Positions 25,840 to 35,999 of a stretch of DNA of 64,000 nucleotides are shown piece after piece. The stretch is from NCBI RefSeq assembly GCF_001975225.1, contig NZ_CP019445.1:1116001-1180000 (forward strand). Reading direction: 5' to 3'. Each line of letters begins with the position of its first letter. The first letter of the stretch is position 1. The notes under the pieces were generated by a model, which saw nothing but the letters and a program-made list of their open reading frames with translations, was not told the origin of the DNA and searched no databases. The position numbers were made by a program, and so were the translations under genes. The stretch comes from Kosakonia cowanii JCM 10956 = DSM 18146. Lineage in GTDB: Bacteria; Pseudomonadota; Gammaproteobacteria; Enterobacterales; Enterobacteriaceae.

Positions 25840-27921
25840 ATGTCGTATACACCGATGAGCGATCTCGGACAGCAAGGGCTTTTCGATATCACGCGGATTT
25901 TATTACAGCAGCCGAACGTGGCGGCGCTCAGCGAAACGCTGGCGCAGCTGGCGCGTCAGGCGGGGCTGGCGCAGGGCGCGGCGATTGTGCTGTGGCATGC
26001 AGATAGCCACCGGGCGAGCCGCTACAGTGTGCAGACAACGGAAAAGGGTGCGGAGTATGGCGATCAGGCGCTGCTGGCGAGCGGCCCGGTGCGGCATATT
26101 CTCTCGCACCCGCAGACGCTGCACTGCACGGCGGAGCTGTTTAATGAGACCTGGCCCGTCCTTGCCGCAAGCGGGCTTTACCCACCCTTCGCCCACTACG
26201 CGCTACTGCCGCTGGCAGCGGAGGGGCAGATTTTCGGCGGCTGCGAGTTCTTTCGCTATGACGACCAGCCCTGGAGCGAGCGCGAGCTGGAGCGCCTTAA
26301 TACGCTGACGCAGCTAGTCGCGGTAGTGGCCGAACAGTTGCAGACCCGCGACCGGCGCACGCCGGACTATGCCCTGCTCAGCCAGGAGCGCAACGATTAC
26401 CGCATTCTGGTCGCTATCACCAACGCCGTGCTCTCACGGCTGCATATGGATGAACTGGTGAGCGAAGTCGCCAAAGAGATCCATTACTACTTCGGCATTG
26501 ACGCCATCAGCCTGGTGCTGCGCGGCAGCCGCAAAGGCAAGCTGACCATCTACTCCACGCACTACCTTGATGAGGCCAATCCGACGCACGAAACCCAGGA
26601 GGCGGACGAGGCGGGCACGCTGACGGAGCGCGTGTTCCTGAGTAAAGAGATGCTGCTGCTCAACCTGCACGAGCGCGACAAACTTGCCCCCTATGAGCGG
26701 ATGCTGTTTGAGACCTGGGGCAACCAGATCCAGACGCTCTGCCTGCTGCCGCTGATGTCGGGCAAAAACCTGCTCGGCGTGCTGAAGCTGGCGCAGTGCC
26801 AGAAAGAGGTCTTTACCCAGGCGAACCTCAAGCTGCTGCGCCAGATCGCCGAGCGTATCGCCATTGCGGTAGATAACGCGCTGGCCTATCAGGAGATCCA
26901 TCGCCTGAAGGAGCGGCTGGTGGATGAGAATCTCGCGCTGACCGAGCAGCTTAATAAAGTCGACAGCGAATTCGGCGAGATCATCGGCCGCAGCGAGGCG
27001 ATGTCGCGGGTGCTGAAACAGGTGGAGATGGTGGCGCGCAGTAACAGCACGGTGCTAATCCTCGGCGAAACCGGCACCGGTAAGGAGCTGATTGCCCGCG
27101 CTATCCACAACCTGAGCGAGCGCAACAGCCGCCGGATGGTGAAGATGAACTGCGCGGCGATGCCGGCCGGATTGATGGAGAGCGATCTTTTTGGTCATGA
27201 GCGCGGTGCGTTTACCGGTGCCAGCGCCCAGCGCATCGGCCGCTTTGAGCTGGCGGATAAGAGCTCGCTGTTTCTTGATGAGGTGGGCGATATGCCGCTC
27301 GAGCTGCAACCGAAGCTGCTGCGCGTGTTGCAGGAGCAGGAGTTTGAGCGGCTCGGCAGTAACAAATTGATCCGCACCGATGTGCGGTTGATCGCCGCCA
27401 CCAATCGCGATCTGAAGAAGATGGTCGCCGATCGCGAGTTTCGTAGCGATCTTTACTACCGCCTGAATGTGTTTCCTATCCAGCTTCCGTCGCTGCGCGA
27501 GCGCCCGGAAGATATTCCGCTGCTGGTGAAAGCCTTCACTTTCAAAATCGCCCGCAAGATGGGGCGCAATATCGACAGTATTCCGGCGGAAACCCTGCGG
27601 GTGCTAAGCGCGATGGAGTGGCCGGGGAATGTGCGCGAGCTGGAGAATATGATTGAGCGCGCGGTGCTGCTGACGCGCGGCAATGTGTTGCAGCTTTCGA
27701 TGGCGGAGATTGCCATGCCGCCCATGCCCGCGACGCCGCCTGCCGAGTCACCGCGCGACGGGGAGGATGAGTATCAGCTGATTGTGCGCGTATTAAAAGA
27801 GACCAACGGCGTGGTCGCCGGGCCAAAAGGTGCCGCGCAGCGGTTGGGGCTGAAGCGCACGACGCTGCTCTCACGGATGAAACGGCTGGGGATTGATAAG
27901 GATGATTTGTCGGGTGGATAA
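25840..27921 (+). CDS. fhlA: FhlA, formate-responsive sigma54 activator
   Basis: A 693-residue enhancer-binding protein, one residue longer than in E. coli. Two N-terminal GAF-type domains (about 1-370) sense formate. The AAA+ core shows Walker A GETGTGKE, the sigma54-contact loop GAFTGA and Walker B FLDEVGDMP, and a Fis-type helix-turn-helix ends the protein (GAAQRLGLKRTTLLSRMKRL). It activates hyc, hyp and fdhF. ATG 25840 (MSYTPMSDLG) matches the E. coli start; ATG 25831 is an alternative three codons longer. Confidence 0.96.
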   Translation: MSYTPMSDLGQQGLFDITRILLQQPNVAALSETLAQLARQAGLAQGAAIVLWHADSHRASRYSVQTTEKGAEYGDQALLASGPVRHILSHPQTLHCTAELFNETWPVLAASGLYPPFAHYALLPLAAEGQIFGGCEFFRYDDQPWSERELERLNTLTQLVAVVAEQLQTRDRRTPDYALLSQERNDYRILVAITNAVLSRLHMDELVSEVAKEIHYYFGIDAISLVLRGSRKGKLTIYSTHYLDEANPTHETQEADEAGTLTERVFLSKEMLLLNLHERDKLAPYERMLFETWGNQIQTLCLLPLMSGKNLLGVLKLAQCQKEVFTQANLKLLRQIAERIAIAVDNALAYQEIHRLKERLVDENLALTEQLNKVDSEFGEIIGRSEAMSRVLKQVEMVARSNSTVLILGETGTGKELIARAIHNLSERNSRRMVKMNCAAMPAGLMESDLFGHERGAFTGASAQRIGRFELADKSSLFLDEVGDMPLELQPKLLRVLQEQEFERLGSNKLIRTDVRLIAATNRDLKKMVADREFRSDLYYRLNVFPIQLPSLRERPEDIPLLVKAFTFKIARKMGRNIDSIPAETLRVLSAMEWPGNVRELENMIERAVLLTRGNVLQLSMAEIAMPPMPATPPAESPRDGEDEYQLIVRVLKETNGVVAGPKGAAQRLGLKRTTLLSRMKRLGIDKDDLSGG

Positions 27922-27930
27922 GGTTCAGGT

Positions 27931-28046
27931 GCCATCCGGCAACCTTTTTGAACGCCAATGCCGGATGGCGCTTGCGCTTATCCGGCCTACGCCGTTTCAG
28001 AAACAGGTTTTGTAGGCCTGATAAGGCGCAGCCGCCATCAGGCATT
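27931..28046. repeat. REP/BIME cluster after fhlA
   Basis: Alternating REP palindromes: GCCATCCGGCAAC, TGCCGGATGGCGC with TTATCCGGCCTAC, and GTAGGCCTGATAAGGCGCAG with GCCATCAGGCA. They follow the fhlA stop directly. Confidence 0.88.
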
Positions 28047-28086
28047 CCTTCAGCAACACAAATTTTCCCTTTACATCAAATCTCAC

Positions 28087-28372
28087 AGCGAGGGGGTTGT
28101 GTCCCCGCTGAAATCGGCGAACCGAAGCGTGAATGACAAGGTCTGGACGCCATGGATGGCGGACAGAGGCGAACCGAGACAGGGACTCGTTCCAGAATGG
28201 AACGAGTAAGTCGAGTCGAGCCGGCCGCCGTCAGGCACGCGGGAGGTGAGCGCAGTGCGCAGCACCGATTTCCTCGCGGGGCCGCGGGGATTGACAAGGG
28301 GAGCGCGGCCGCTCCCCTTGTCCCGTTCACCGCACCGGTGATTAAATCAGCCACCAGACGCCTGGTGAACGG
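28087..28372. other. Strongly folded non-coding element between REPs (fhlA-ygbA gap)
   Basis: About 290 bases with at least five perfect or near-perfect hairpins. These are CAGCG-GGGG/CCCC-GCTG; CGCCAT-GG-ATGGCG (28148-28161); ACTCGTTCCA-GAA-TGGAACGAGT (28185-28207); GACAAGGGGAGCG-CGGC-CGCTCCCCTTGTC (28293-28322, 13-bp arms); and CCGTTCACC...GGTGAACGG (28323-28331 with 28364-28372). GGCGAACCGA occurs twice. There is no convincing ORF with a ribosome site and no transposase. It lies between two REP clusters. It could be a structured RNA, a larger mosaic repeat, or a miniature mobile element; the family was not identified. Confidence 0.6.
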
Positions 28373-28400
28373 AACTCTTCCACCAATGCCCCATGCAAGC

Positions 28401-28440
28401 TCCATTGCCGGATGGCGCTTGGCGCTTATCCGGCCTACAG
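28401..28440. repeat. Single REP pair before ygbA stop
   Basis: TTGCCGGATGGCGC followed by GCGCTTATCCGGCCTAC, an outward-facing REP pair ending at the ygbA 3' end. Confidence 0.8.
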
Positions 28441-28441
28441 G

Positions 28442-28783
28442 TTATTTGCGTCGATACTTTTCGGGCAACTCCGGTACCGGGCGCTTATCGTCGATCAAAT
28501 GGCGCACCGTCAATATCGGATGCCGCCACAACATGCGTGGCCCCGCCCAGCGCATCACCTGCTTCATCTCTTCGCGCTTTGCTGGCTGATAACAGTGCAC
28601 CGGGCACTGCTTACAGGCCGGTTTTGCCTCGCCGAAGACGCATTTATCAAGCCGCTTCTCCGCGTAGGCATAGAGATCCGCGTAGTGCGCCGCGCTGCTC
28701 ACCGCATCCGGGCAGGCGCGTTGATAGAGGGCAATCATCTTCCTGATGGTCAATTTTTCCCGCAGGATGCGTGGTCCAGACAT
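28442..28783 (-). CDS. ygbA: YgbA, NsrR-regulated cysteine-rich protein
   Basis: A 113-residue protein (117 if a TTG at 28795 is used) matching E. coli YgbA, of the nitrous-oxide-stimulated promoter family. The CVFGEAKPACKQCPVHCYQP segment is cysteine-rich and could bind metal or FeS. The C-terminus has MRWAGPRMLWRHPILTVRHL. In E. coli the gene is controlled by NO-sensing NsrR, and a good NsrR-like site lies just upstream here. The biochemical role is uncertain. Confidence 0.9.
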   Translation of the reverse strand: MSGPRILREKLTIRKMIALYQRACPDAVSSAAHYADLYAYAEKRLDKCVFGEAKPACKQCPVHCYQPAKREEMKQVMRWAGPRMLWRHPILTVRHLIDDKRPVPELPEKYRRK

Positions 28784-28800
28784 CGTTATCACCAATAATT

Positions 28801-28823
28801 AAGATGCATTAATAATACAACTT
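28801..28823. promoter_or_regulatory. NsrR-type operator upstream of ygbA
   Basis: AAGATGCATTA on the left and TAATACAACTT on the right, separated by one base, fit the NsrR palindrome AAGATGYATTT-N-AAATRCATCTT with the left arm nearly perfect. Confidence 0.65.
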
Positions 28824-28855
28824 AATACCTCGTGATGGCACCCTGGGTGCGCGTT

Positions 28856-29458
28856 TTATGCACTCTCGTCACTCAACGTCGCATGCACCATGGTGATAAT
28901 CACCCGCTCCAGCTCCTCTTTCGCCTGCTGTTCGCTAATCGCATCCTGCACTGCCGCCCAGGAGAGCCCTTCGGCAGCGCCGAGCATCGCCCATAACGCG
29001 GCGTCGCGCAGAGGCGCACCACAAAACGGCGCAAACAGCGTGCGGCATGTGCCGGTGAAATCCACCGCGTATTCGCGGCGGATCTTCTCCAGCTCTGGCG
29101 TCCCGGCCAGCGCCGCCAGCAGGCTAGGCATCTCACGCCCCTGGAACAGCACGCATTCGATATAGGTTTTCGCAACCACCTCTGCGCGCGGCTGTAGCTC
29201 GGGTGCGGTCTGCGCCAGCAGCGACTCCAGTTTGCGGTTCTGGCGCTGATCGTACTCACGATAGAGCGCCGCCAGCAGCCCGGAGCGGCTGGTAAAGTGG
29301 TCGTAAACCACCGGTTTGGTGACGCCCGCGCGTTCAGCTAAATAGCCGAGCGTCAGCGCTTCGGTACCCAACTCATGAATGATCTGCCATGCCACCTCAA
29401 CAAGCTGTGCGTAGCGCTCTTCCCGCGAGAGCCGCTGGCGTACACGCGTATCGGCCAT
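28856..29458 (-). CDS. TetR-family repressor
   Basis: A 200-residue regulator. The N-terminal helix-turn-helix is LTLGYLAERAGVTKPVVYDH, followed by FTSRSGLLAALYREYDQR, the typical TetR core. The ligand domain is variable. The ATG at 29458 has an AGGAGG site 7 bases upstream. It is divergent from a flavodoxin-fold oxidoreductase gene, and a near-perfect 25-bp palindrome lies between them, so it almost certainly represses that gene and itself. Confidence 0.88.
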   Translation of the reverse strand: MADTRVRQRLSREERYAQLVEVAWQIIHELGTEALTLGYLAERAGVTKPVVYDHFTSRSGLLAALYREYDQRQNRKLESLLAQTAPELQPRAEVVAKTYIECVLFQGREMPSLLAALAGTPELEKIRREYAVDFTGTCRTLFAPFCGAPLRDAALWAMLGAAEGLSWAAVQDAISEQQAKEELERVIITMVHATLSDESA

Positions 29459-29490
29459 AATTTGCCTCCTTGACAAGCTTATATACCATT

Positions 29491-29515
29491 AGTAACTTAC
29501 TAGTAGTAGGTTACT
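29491..29515. promoter_or_regulatory. 25-bp palindromic operator of the TetR gene
   Basis: Arms AGTAACTTACT (29491-29501) and AGTAGGTTACT (29505-29515) are reverse complements with one mismatch, with a 3-base centre AGT. The element lies in the divergent promoter region between the TetR and oxidoreductase genes. Confidence 0.75.
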
Positions 29516-29569
29516 GATAGTATATAAGCCTACGGTGATTGATCCGTAATGGCAACCGAGGAGAAGAAC

Positions 29570-30169
29570 ATGCATGCACTGATCGTAGTCTCTCACCCGC
29601 TCGACACCTCATTAACCCGTGGCCTGGCGCACGCGGTGGCAGAAGGGATCCGCGAAGAGAACGCGCAGCACAGCGTTGAGATCGCCGATCTGGCGCGGGA
29701 GGGCTTTAACCCGTCTTTCACTGCCGCCGATTACAACGCCTTTATGCAAACCGCCCCGCTGCCCGCCGATGTGCGGGCTGAACAGGCGCGGATTGAGAAA
29801 GCCGACGCGTTGATACTGGTGTTTCCTATCTACTGGTGGACGATGCCGGGGCAGTTAAAGGGGTGGATCGATCGCGTCTTTGCCAACGGCTGGGCTTACG
29901 AAGATAGCGGTACCGGCAAAGTGATCAAGAAGCTGGGGCATCTGCCGGTGCATCTGGTGGCGACAGGCGGCGCAGACACTAAAACGTTTGAAAAACATGG
30001 CTATGCGCAATCCTGGAATACGCAAATTCCGCACGGTATTTTCGATTACTGCGGCGCGCCGGTGTTAACCAACGCCACGCTGATGCAGCCCGATCTCGGT
30101 TCGCCTCAGGCTTGCCTGCAAAAAGCGCGTGAGATCGGCAAAACTATTTTTGCTGCTAACCTGGTGTAA
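29570..30169 (+). CDS. NAD(P)H-dependent quinone oxidoreductase, flavodoxin fold
   Basis: A 199-residue protein of the NQO/MdaB/KefF-like flavodoxin-2 family. MHALIVVSHPLDTSLTRGLA is the FMN/FAD phosphate loop region. FPIYWWTMPGQLKGWIDRVF is the family hallmark around the flavin, and HLVATGGADTKTFEKHGY follows. Two-electron reduction of quinones or other electrophiles is likely. The ATG at 29570 has GAGGAG; an upstream ATG seven codons earlier has no ribosome site. It is under the divergent TetR gene, probably induced by a quinone-like compound (inference). Confidence 0.88.
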   Translation: MHALIVVSHPLDTSLTRGLAHAVAEGIREENAQHSVEIADLAREGFNPSFTAADYNAFMQTAPLPADVRAEQARIEKADALILVFPIYWWTMPGQLKGWIDRVFANGWAYEDSGTGKVIKKLGHLPVHLVATGGADTKTFEKHGYAQSWNTQIPHGIFDYCGAPVLTNATLMQPDLGSPQACLQKAREIGKTIFAANLV

Positions 30170-30176
30170 TTTTCCG

Positions 30177-30203
30177 CCGGAGAGGAGCCTGCGCCCTCTC
30201 CGG
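30177..30203 (+). terminator. Hairpin after the quinone oxidoreductase gene
   Basis: CCGGAGAGG (30177-30185) pairs with CCTCTCCGG (30195-30203) over a short loop. No long T run follows, so termination is likely but not certain. Confidence 0.5.
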
Positions 30204-30654
30204 GCTCGCTAAAAAATTACTGAATTTGTGAAGAAGAGCATAACAATCGGTCAACCAGAGATAATTGTGGCAGATTGCAGAATACCTCCCTCCGGCACGC
30301 TCCCGTATACTTGTTTTATCTCAGGAAAAAAGTACTAAACGCAAATTTACGGCTCCTGTGAAGATGTACTGACGCCCTTTTGGCAAAAATGGGAATAATT
30401 GGCGCGCGCGTTGAGGGTAGAGAAGCATATTTCTCTTTCGACATTACAGGCGAGCCTGTTTGCTTACCGTTAATGATAAGCCAGATATCCTGCCGCTTCG
30501 GTCATTATTGAAGCATTTCCAGGAGCCCTGAACGCAGATGAAGAGCGTTCGCGCCAGAAAAAAAGGCAGTGTTCATTAAGCAGGAAGCGCGCGCAGAGCG
30601 ATCGCCAACGCGCTGAAATTTTGACATGTATGAGCAAGTCGTAAGGAGTGAACG
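30204..30654. other. Gap before chbR with no recognisable gene
   Basis: About 450 bases, AT-richer than the surroundings. No ORF with a ribosome site, no trace of the chbBCA transporter genes, and no clear hairpin terminator were found. The chbR promoter is presumably here; an AAGGAG ribosome site is at its 3' end. Confidence 0.6.
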
Positions 30655-31500
30655 ATGCAGCCAACGCCAATGATCGGCACACAGGAGATCAAAACCGTCC
30701 ACGAACAGCAGCTCTTTAAGGGAAAGCCTTTCCATGTGTTTATCTTCAACAAATCGGAGAGCGCCAGCGGGCTGCATCAGCATGATTATTATGAATTTAC
30801 GCTTGTTCTGACCGGGCGTTACTACCAGATCATTAACGGCAAGCGCGTGCTGCTGGAGCGCGGCGACTTTGTCTTTATCCCGCTGGGTTCGCACCACCAG
30901 AGCGTCTATGAGTACGGCGCCGCGCGGATCCTTAATGTGGGGATCAGCCGCAAATTTTTCGAACAGTACTATCAATCGCTGATGCCGTTCTGCTTTGTTG
31001 CCTCGCAACCTTACCGCACGCACAGCGCATTTTTGACCTATGTTGAAACAGTGATTGCTTCGCTCAATTTTCGCGAGAACGGGCTGGATGAGTTTATCGA
31101 AACCGTCACCTTTTATGTGCTCAATCGCCTGCGCCACTACCGCGAAGAGCAGGTGCTGGAGGATATTCCCCAGTGGCTGAGAAGCACCGTTGAAGCGATG
31201 CACGACAAGCGCCAGTTCAGCGACAATGCGCTGGAGAATATGGTGCGGCTCTCCTGCAAATCGCAGGAGTATCTTACCCGCGCGACCCGGCGCTTTTATG
31301 ACAAAACGCCGATGCAGATCATCAATGAGATCCGTATCGATTTTGCGAAAAAGCAGCTCGAGATGACCAACTACTTGGTGGCCGACATCGCCTGGGAGTC
31401 GGGCTACAGCAGCCCAAGCCTGTTTATCAAAACCTTCAAAAAAATGACGTCGTTTACACCCAACAGTTATCGCAAGCGGTTGACGGAAATCACGCAGTAA
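30655..31500 (+). CDS. chbR: ChbR, AraC-family regulator of chitobiose use
   Basis: A 281-residue regulator, one residue longer than E. coli ChbR and very similar to it. The N-terminal cupin domain has [20 protein letters not shown] and [17 protein letters not shown]. The C-terminal double helix-turn-helix contains [20 protein letters not shown] and [20 protein letters not shown]. In E. coli it represses, and with chitobiose or mutations activates, chbBCARFG together with NagC and CRP. Here it is followed after 33 bases by chbF, but the transporter genes are absent. Confidence 0.93.
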   Translation: MQPTPMIGTQEIKTVHEQQLFKGKPFHVFIFNKSESASGLHQHDYYEFTLVLTGRYYQIINGKRVLLERGDFVFIPLGSHHQSVYEYGAARILNVGISRKFFEQYYQSLMPFCFVASQPYRTHSAFLTYVETVIASLNFRENGLDEFIETVTFYVLNRLRHYREEQVLEDIPQWLRSTVEAMHDKRQFSDNALENMVRLSCKSQEYLTRATRRFYDKTPMQIINEIRIDFAKKQLEMTNYLVADIAWESGYSSPSLFIKTFKKMTSFTPNSYRKRLTEITQ

Positions 31501-31533
31501 CGCCCGCTGGCGCGACCCTCCACAGGAGAGAGC

Positions 31534-32889
31534 ATGGATCCGAAACTGAAAGTTGTCACTATCGGCGGGGGTAGCAGCTATACGCCGGAACTTCTTGAAG
31601 GGTTTATCAAGCGCTACCACGAACTGCCGATTACGGAGTGGTGGCTCGTTGACGTCGAGGAAGGAAGAGAGAAGCAGGAGATTATTTTCCAGCTCTGCCA
31701 GCGGATGGTGGCAAAAGCGGGCATTCCGCTAAAAGTCTACCAAACGCTGGATCGCCGCGAGGCGTTGCAGGGCGCGGATTTTGTTACCACCCAGTTGCGC
31801 GTCGGCCAGTTAAAAGCGCGCGAACTGGATGAGCGCATTCCCTTAAGCCACGGCTATCTTGGTCAGGAGACCAACGGCGCAGGCGGCTTGTTCAAAGGCT
31901 TGCGCACCATTCCGGTCATTTTCGATATTCTGCGCGACGTGGAGGAGATCTGCCCGAACGCCTGGGTGATTAACTTCACTAACCCGGCGGGAATGGTGAC
32001 CGAAGCGGTCTGTCGCCATACCGACTTCAGGAAATTTATCGGCGTCTGCAACATTCCTGTCGGCATGAAGATGTTTGTCCGCGATGTGCTGGCGCTGGAA
32101 GCGCATGATGAGATCGCGCTCGATCTTTTCGGCCTCAACCATATGGTGTTTCTCAGCGATGTGCAGGTAAACGGCGTGTCGCGCTTCGCGGAGTTGCTCG
32201 ACGGCGTTGCCAGCGGAAAGTTGCAGCCATCGTCGGTGAAAAACATCTTTGACCTGCCGTTTAGCGAAGGGTTGATTCGCGCTCTCAACCTGCTCCCCTG
32301 CTCCTACCTGCTCTACTACTTCAAGCAGAAAGAGATGCTGGCGATTGAGCTTGGCGAATATTACAAAGGCGGCGCGCGGGCGCAGGTGGTGCAGCAGATC
32401 GAAAAAGAGCTGTTTGAACTCTATAAAGATCCCAACCTTGATGTGAAACCTCAGGCGCTGGAGCAGCGCGGCGGTGCCTGGTACTCGGATGCAGCCTGCG
32501 AAGTGATTAACGCCATCTATAACGATAAGCAGACCGAGCACTATGTGAATATTCCCCATCACGGGCATATCGACAACATTCCAGCGGAGTGGGCGGTTGA
32601 GATGACCTGCCTGATTGGGCGCGAAGGAGCAACGCCGCATCCGCGTGTCACCCACTTTGATGACAAGGTGCTGGGGCTGATCCACACCATCAAAGGCTTT
32701 GAGATCGCCGCCAGCCGGGCAGCGCTGAGCGGCGAGTTTAATGATGTGCTGCTGGCGCTCAATCTCAGCCCGCTGGTGCACTCCGACGGTGACGCCGAGG
32801 TGCTGGCGCGCGAGATGTTGCTGGCTCATGAGAAGTGGCTGCCGAACTTCGCCGCTACCCTTGCCCGCCTTAAGCATCAGCAAGCTTGA
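31534..32889 (+). CDS. chbF: ChbF, 6-phospho-glucosidase, GH4
   Basis: A 451-residue NAD+- and metal-dependent glycosidase of family 4. The nucleotide site is VVTIGGGSSYTPELLEGFIK, and LVDVEEG ends the Rossmann strand. Metal-binding motifs are INFTNPAGMVTEA, CNIPVGMK with the ligand Cys, and the His in FGLNHM. It hydrolyses 6-phospho-chitobiose or cellobiose-type sugars by a redox-assisted mechanism. A GGAGAG site precedes ATG. Its substrate must be delivered by some other PTS, since chbBCA is not adjacent. Confidence 0.94.
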   Translation: MDPKLKVVTIGGGSSYTPELLEGFIKRYHELPITEWWLVDVEEGREKQEIIFQLCQRMVAKAGIPLKVYQTLDRREALQGADFVTTQLRVGQLKARELDERIPLSHGYLGQETNGAGGLFKGLRTIPVIFDILRDVEEICPNAWVINFTNPAGMVTEAVCRHTDFRKFIGVCNIPVGMKMFVRDVLALEAHDEIALDLFGLNHMVFLSDVQVNGVSRFAELLDGVASGKLQPSSVKNIFDLPFSEGLIRALNLLPCSYLLYYFKQKEMLAIELGEYYKGGARAQVVQQIEKELFELYKDPNLDVKPQALEQRGGAWYSDAACEVINAIYNDKQTEHYVNIPHHGHIDNIPAEWAVEMTCLIGREGATPHPRVTHFDDKVLGLIHTIKGFEIAASRAALSGEFNDVLLALNLSPLVHSDGDAEVLAREMLLAHEKWLPNFAATLARLKHQQA

Positions 32890-32953
32890 TGCCGGGGCCG
32901 TCTGCCCGCCCGGAACAGGCTAATGCGGCGCACTTCTGCGCCGCATTGGTTAC

Positions 32954-34731
<1,778 letters not shown>

Positions 34732-34763
34732 ATTTCACACATTCATGAAATGGTTTCTATACT
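34732..34763 (+). promoter_or_regulatory. Promoter with overlapping palindrome for the 34.8-kb gene pair
   Basis: ATTTCA-N8-TGAAAT (34732-34751) is a perfect inverted repeat overlapping a TTCACA -35 (34734-34739). A TATACT -10 (34758-34763) follows with an 18-base spacer. Repression by an unknown palindrome-binding regulator is plausible. Confidence 0.55.
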
Positions 34764-34781
34764 CTCTGCGGAGGTTTATTA

Positions 34782-34979
34782 ATGAGAAAATTACTTCGTT
34801 CTTTATTTGCCAGCCCTGACAAGCTGTTACAGGTGATGAGTCACAGTGAAATCCAGGATTCGATTGAAGATGGTGAGCGCATTGTGGTCGATGCTGACGG
34901 CAACGCCTCGGTGAATATCCACTGCAAAAGGGTACAGGAAGATTTTAGAGAGCACGTTGATGCGTTGAAGAGGGCTTAG
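34782..34979 (+). CDS. Small protein of unknown function (65 aa)
   Basis: Not recognised. A strong GGAGG site 7 bases before ATG and a good promoter just upstream support a real gene. The sequence is charged and soluble (MRKLLRSLFASPDKLLQVMS, then EIQDSIEDGERIVVDADGNA) with no membrane segment. It ends 1 base before the next gene, so the two are cotranscribed. Confidence 0.7.
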   Translation: MRKLLRSLFASPDKLLQVMSHSEIQDSIEDGERIVVDADGNASVNIHCKRVQEDFREHVDALKRA

Positions 34980-34980
34980 G

Positions 34981-35751
34981 ATGGGTACAGCAATATTCAT
35001 GGTTTTGATGGTTTGCGGCTACTGGTACACCTCGCACGACCTCTCGACACGCTTCAAATTCAAACGCAGCTTCGGCTGGGACGTCTACTTTCTGGTGGCG
35101 CTCTACGGCTGCGTCTTCGTCCTGCAGGGGATTATCGCCACCGCGGTAATCTGGCTCTGCCTGCTCGCCAGTTCGGCGGTGATGAACTCTTTTCCCGCCA
35201 CGTTTGGCGCGGAAGAGCACCACCTGCATATGACGTTTATGAACTGGACCTTCCTCGGCATCCAGGCGCCGGTGGTGATTATGCTCGCCTTTGCGGTGCT
35301 GTTTTGCCTGTGGCATTCGAACTGGTCCAGCAGCGCGCGCCTCGATATCCCCGGCCGCCGCGAGTTGTATAAACACCTCTCGCGCGCCAACGGCATTGAG
35401 GGGCTGATCTACCAGTGCATGGAGCGCGGCGATCTGGCGTGGATCACTCTGAAATCGCAGCGTATCTACATCGGCATGATCCATACCGCCACCTTTGATG
35501 TCGGCGATGCTAACAACATTGTGCTCATCCCGATGCTGAGCGGCTACCGCAACCATGAGACGCTGGATCTGCGCGTCGAGCATAACTACAGCGCCTGGTA
35601 CGATGAACATGATATCGATCTCGCCTCGGAGCCAATGTCGGCGCTCGATTTCCGCAAGGTGCTGCTGCTGTCGCAGGTGGAAAGTTTGTCGCTGTTCCAT
35701 CCCTCACAGGTGATGGCGATGGGCATCAACAAACTGCGGTCCCCGAAGTGA
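34981..35751 (+). CDS. Membrane protein of unknown function (256 aa)
   Basis: Not recognised. Three hydrophobic stretches are visible: residues 2-20 (GTAIFMVLMVCGYWY), about 33-65 (VYFLVALYGCVFVLQGIIAT onward) and about 92-110 (APVVIMLAFAVLFCLW). A soluble C-terminal domain of about 140 residues follows and includes GYRNHETLDLRVEHNYSAWY. It starts 1 base after the stop of the 65-residue gene. The pair looks like an accessory operon; the function is open. Confidence 0.75.
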   Translation: MGTAIFMVLMVCGYWYTSHDLSTRFKFKRSFGWDVYFLVALYGCVFVLQGIIATAVIWLCLLASSAVMNSFPATFGAEEHHLHMTFMNWTFLGIQAPVVIMLAFAVLFCLWHSNWSSSARLDIPGRRELYKHLSRANGIEGLIYQCMERGDLAWITLKSQRIYIGMIHTATFDVGDANNIVLIPMLSGYRNHETLDLRVEHNYSAWYDEHDIDLASEPMSALDFRKVLLLSQVESLSLFHPSQVMAMGINKLRSPK

Positions 35752-35999
35752 ATGCAAGCTAAGGGATTAGCTTGTTCCGCTACTTTTAGTCACGGCGCGT
35801 TAATATTCAGCTTTCCAGTATAAAAGTAGCGAATTTCGCCAAAAATTTGCCTCATCCATAAATTTTAATTATGGTGTGCCCCTGCCGAAAACGTCGGCAA
35901 TCTGCTTTTTCTTGCATCTTATAGCTTTCATTTCCCTCCATTTGAGCACTACGGCTGCGAAAGCTATAAGGTCGCACCACCAGCACTCATGGGGAGTTT

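Noticed and set aside
28152-28589. 145-codon frame across the folded element
   Set aside because: No ribosome site, arginine-rich composition and it runs into the antisense of ygbA. The DNA is better explained by hairpin and REP structure.
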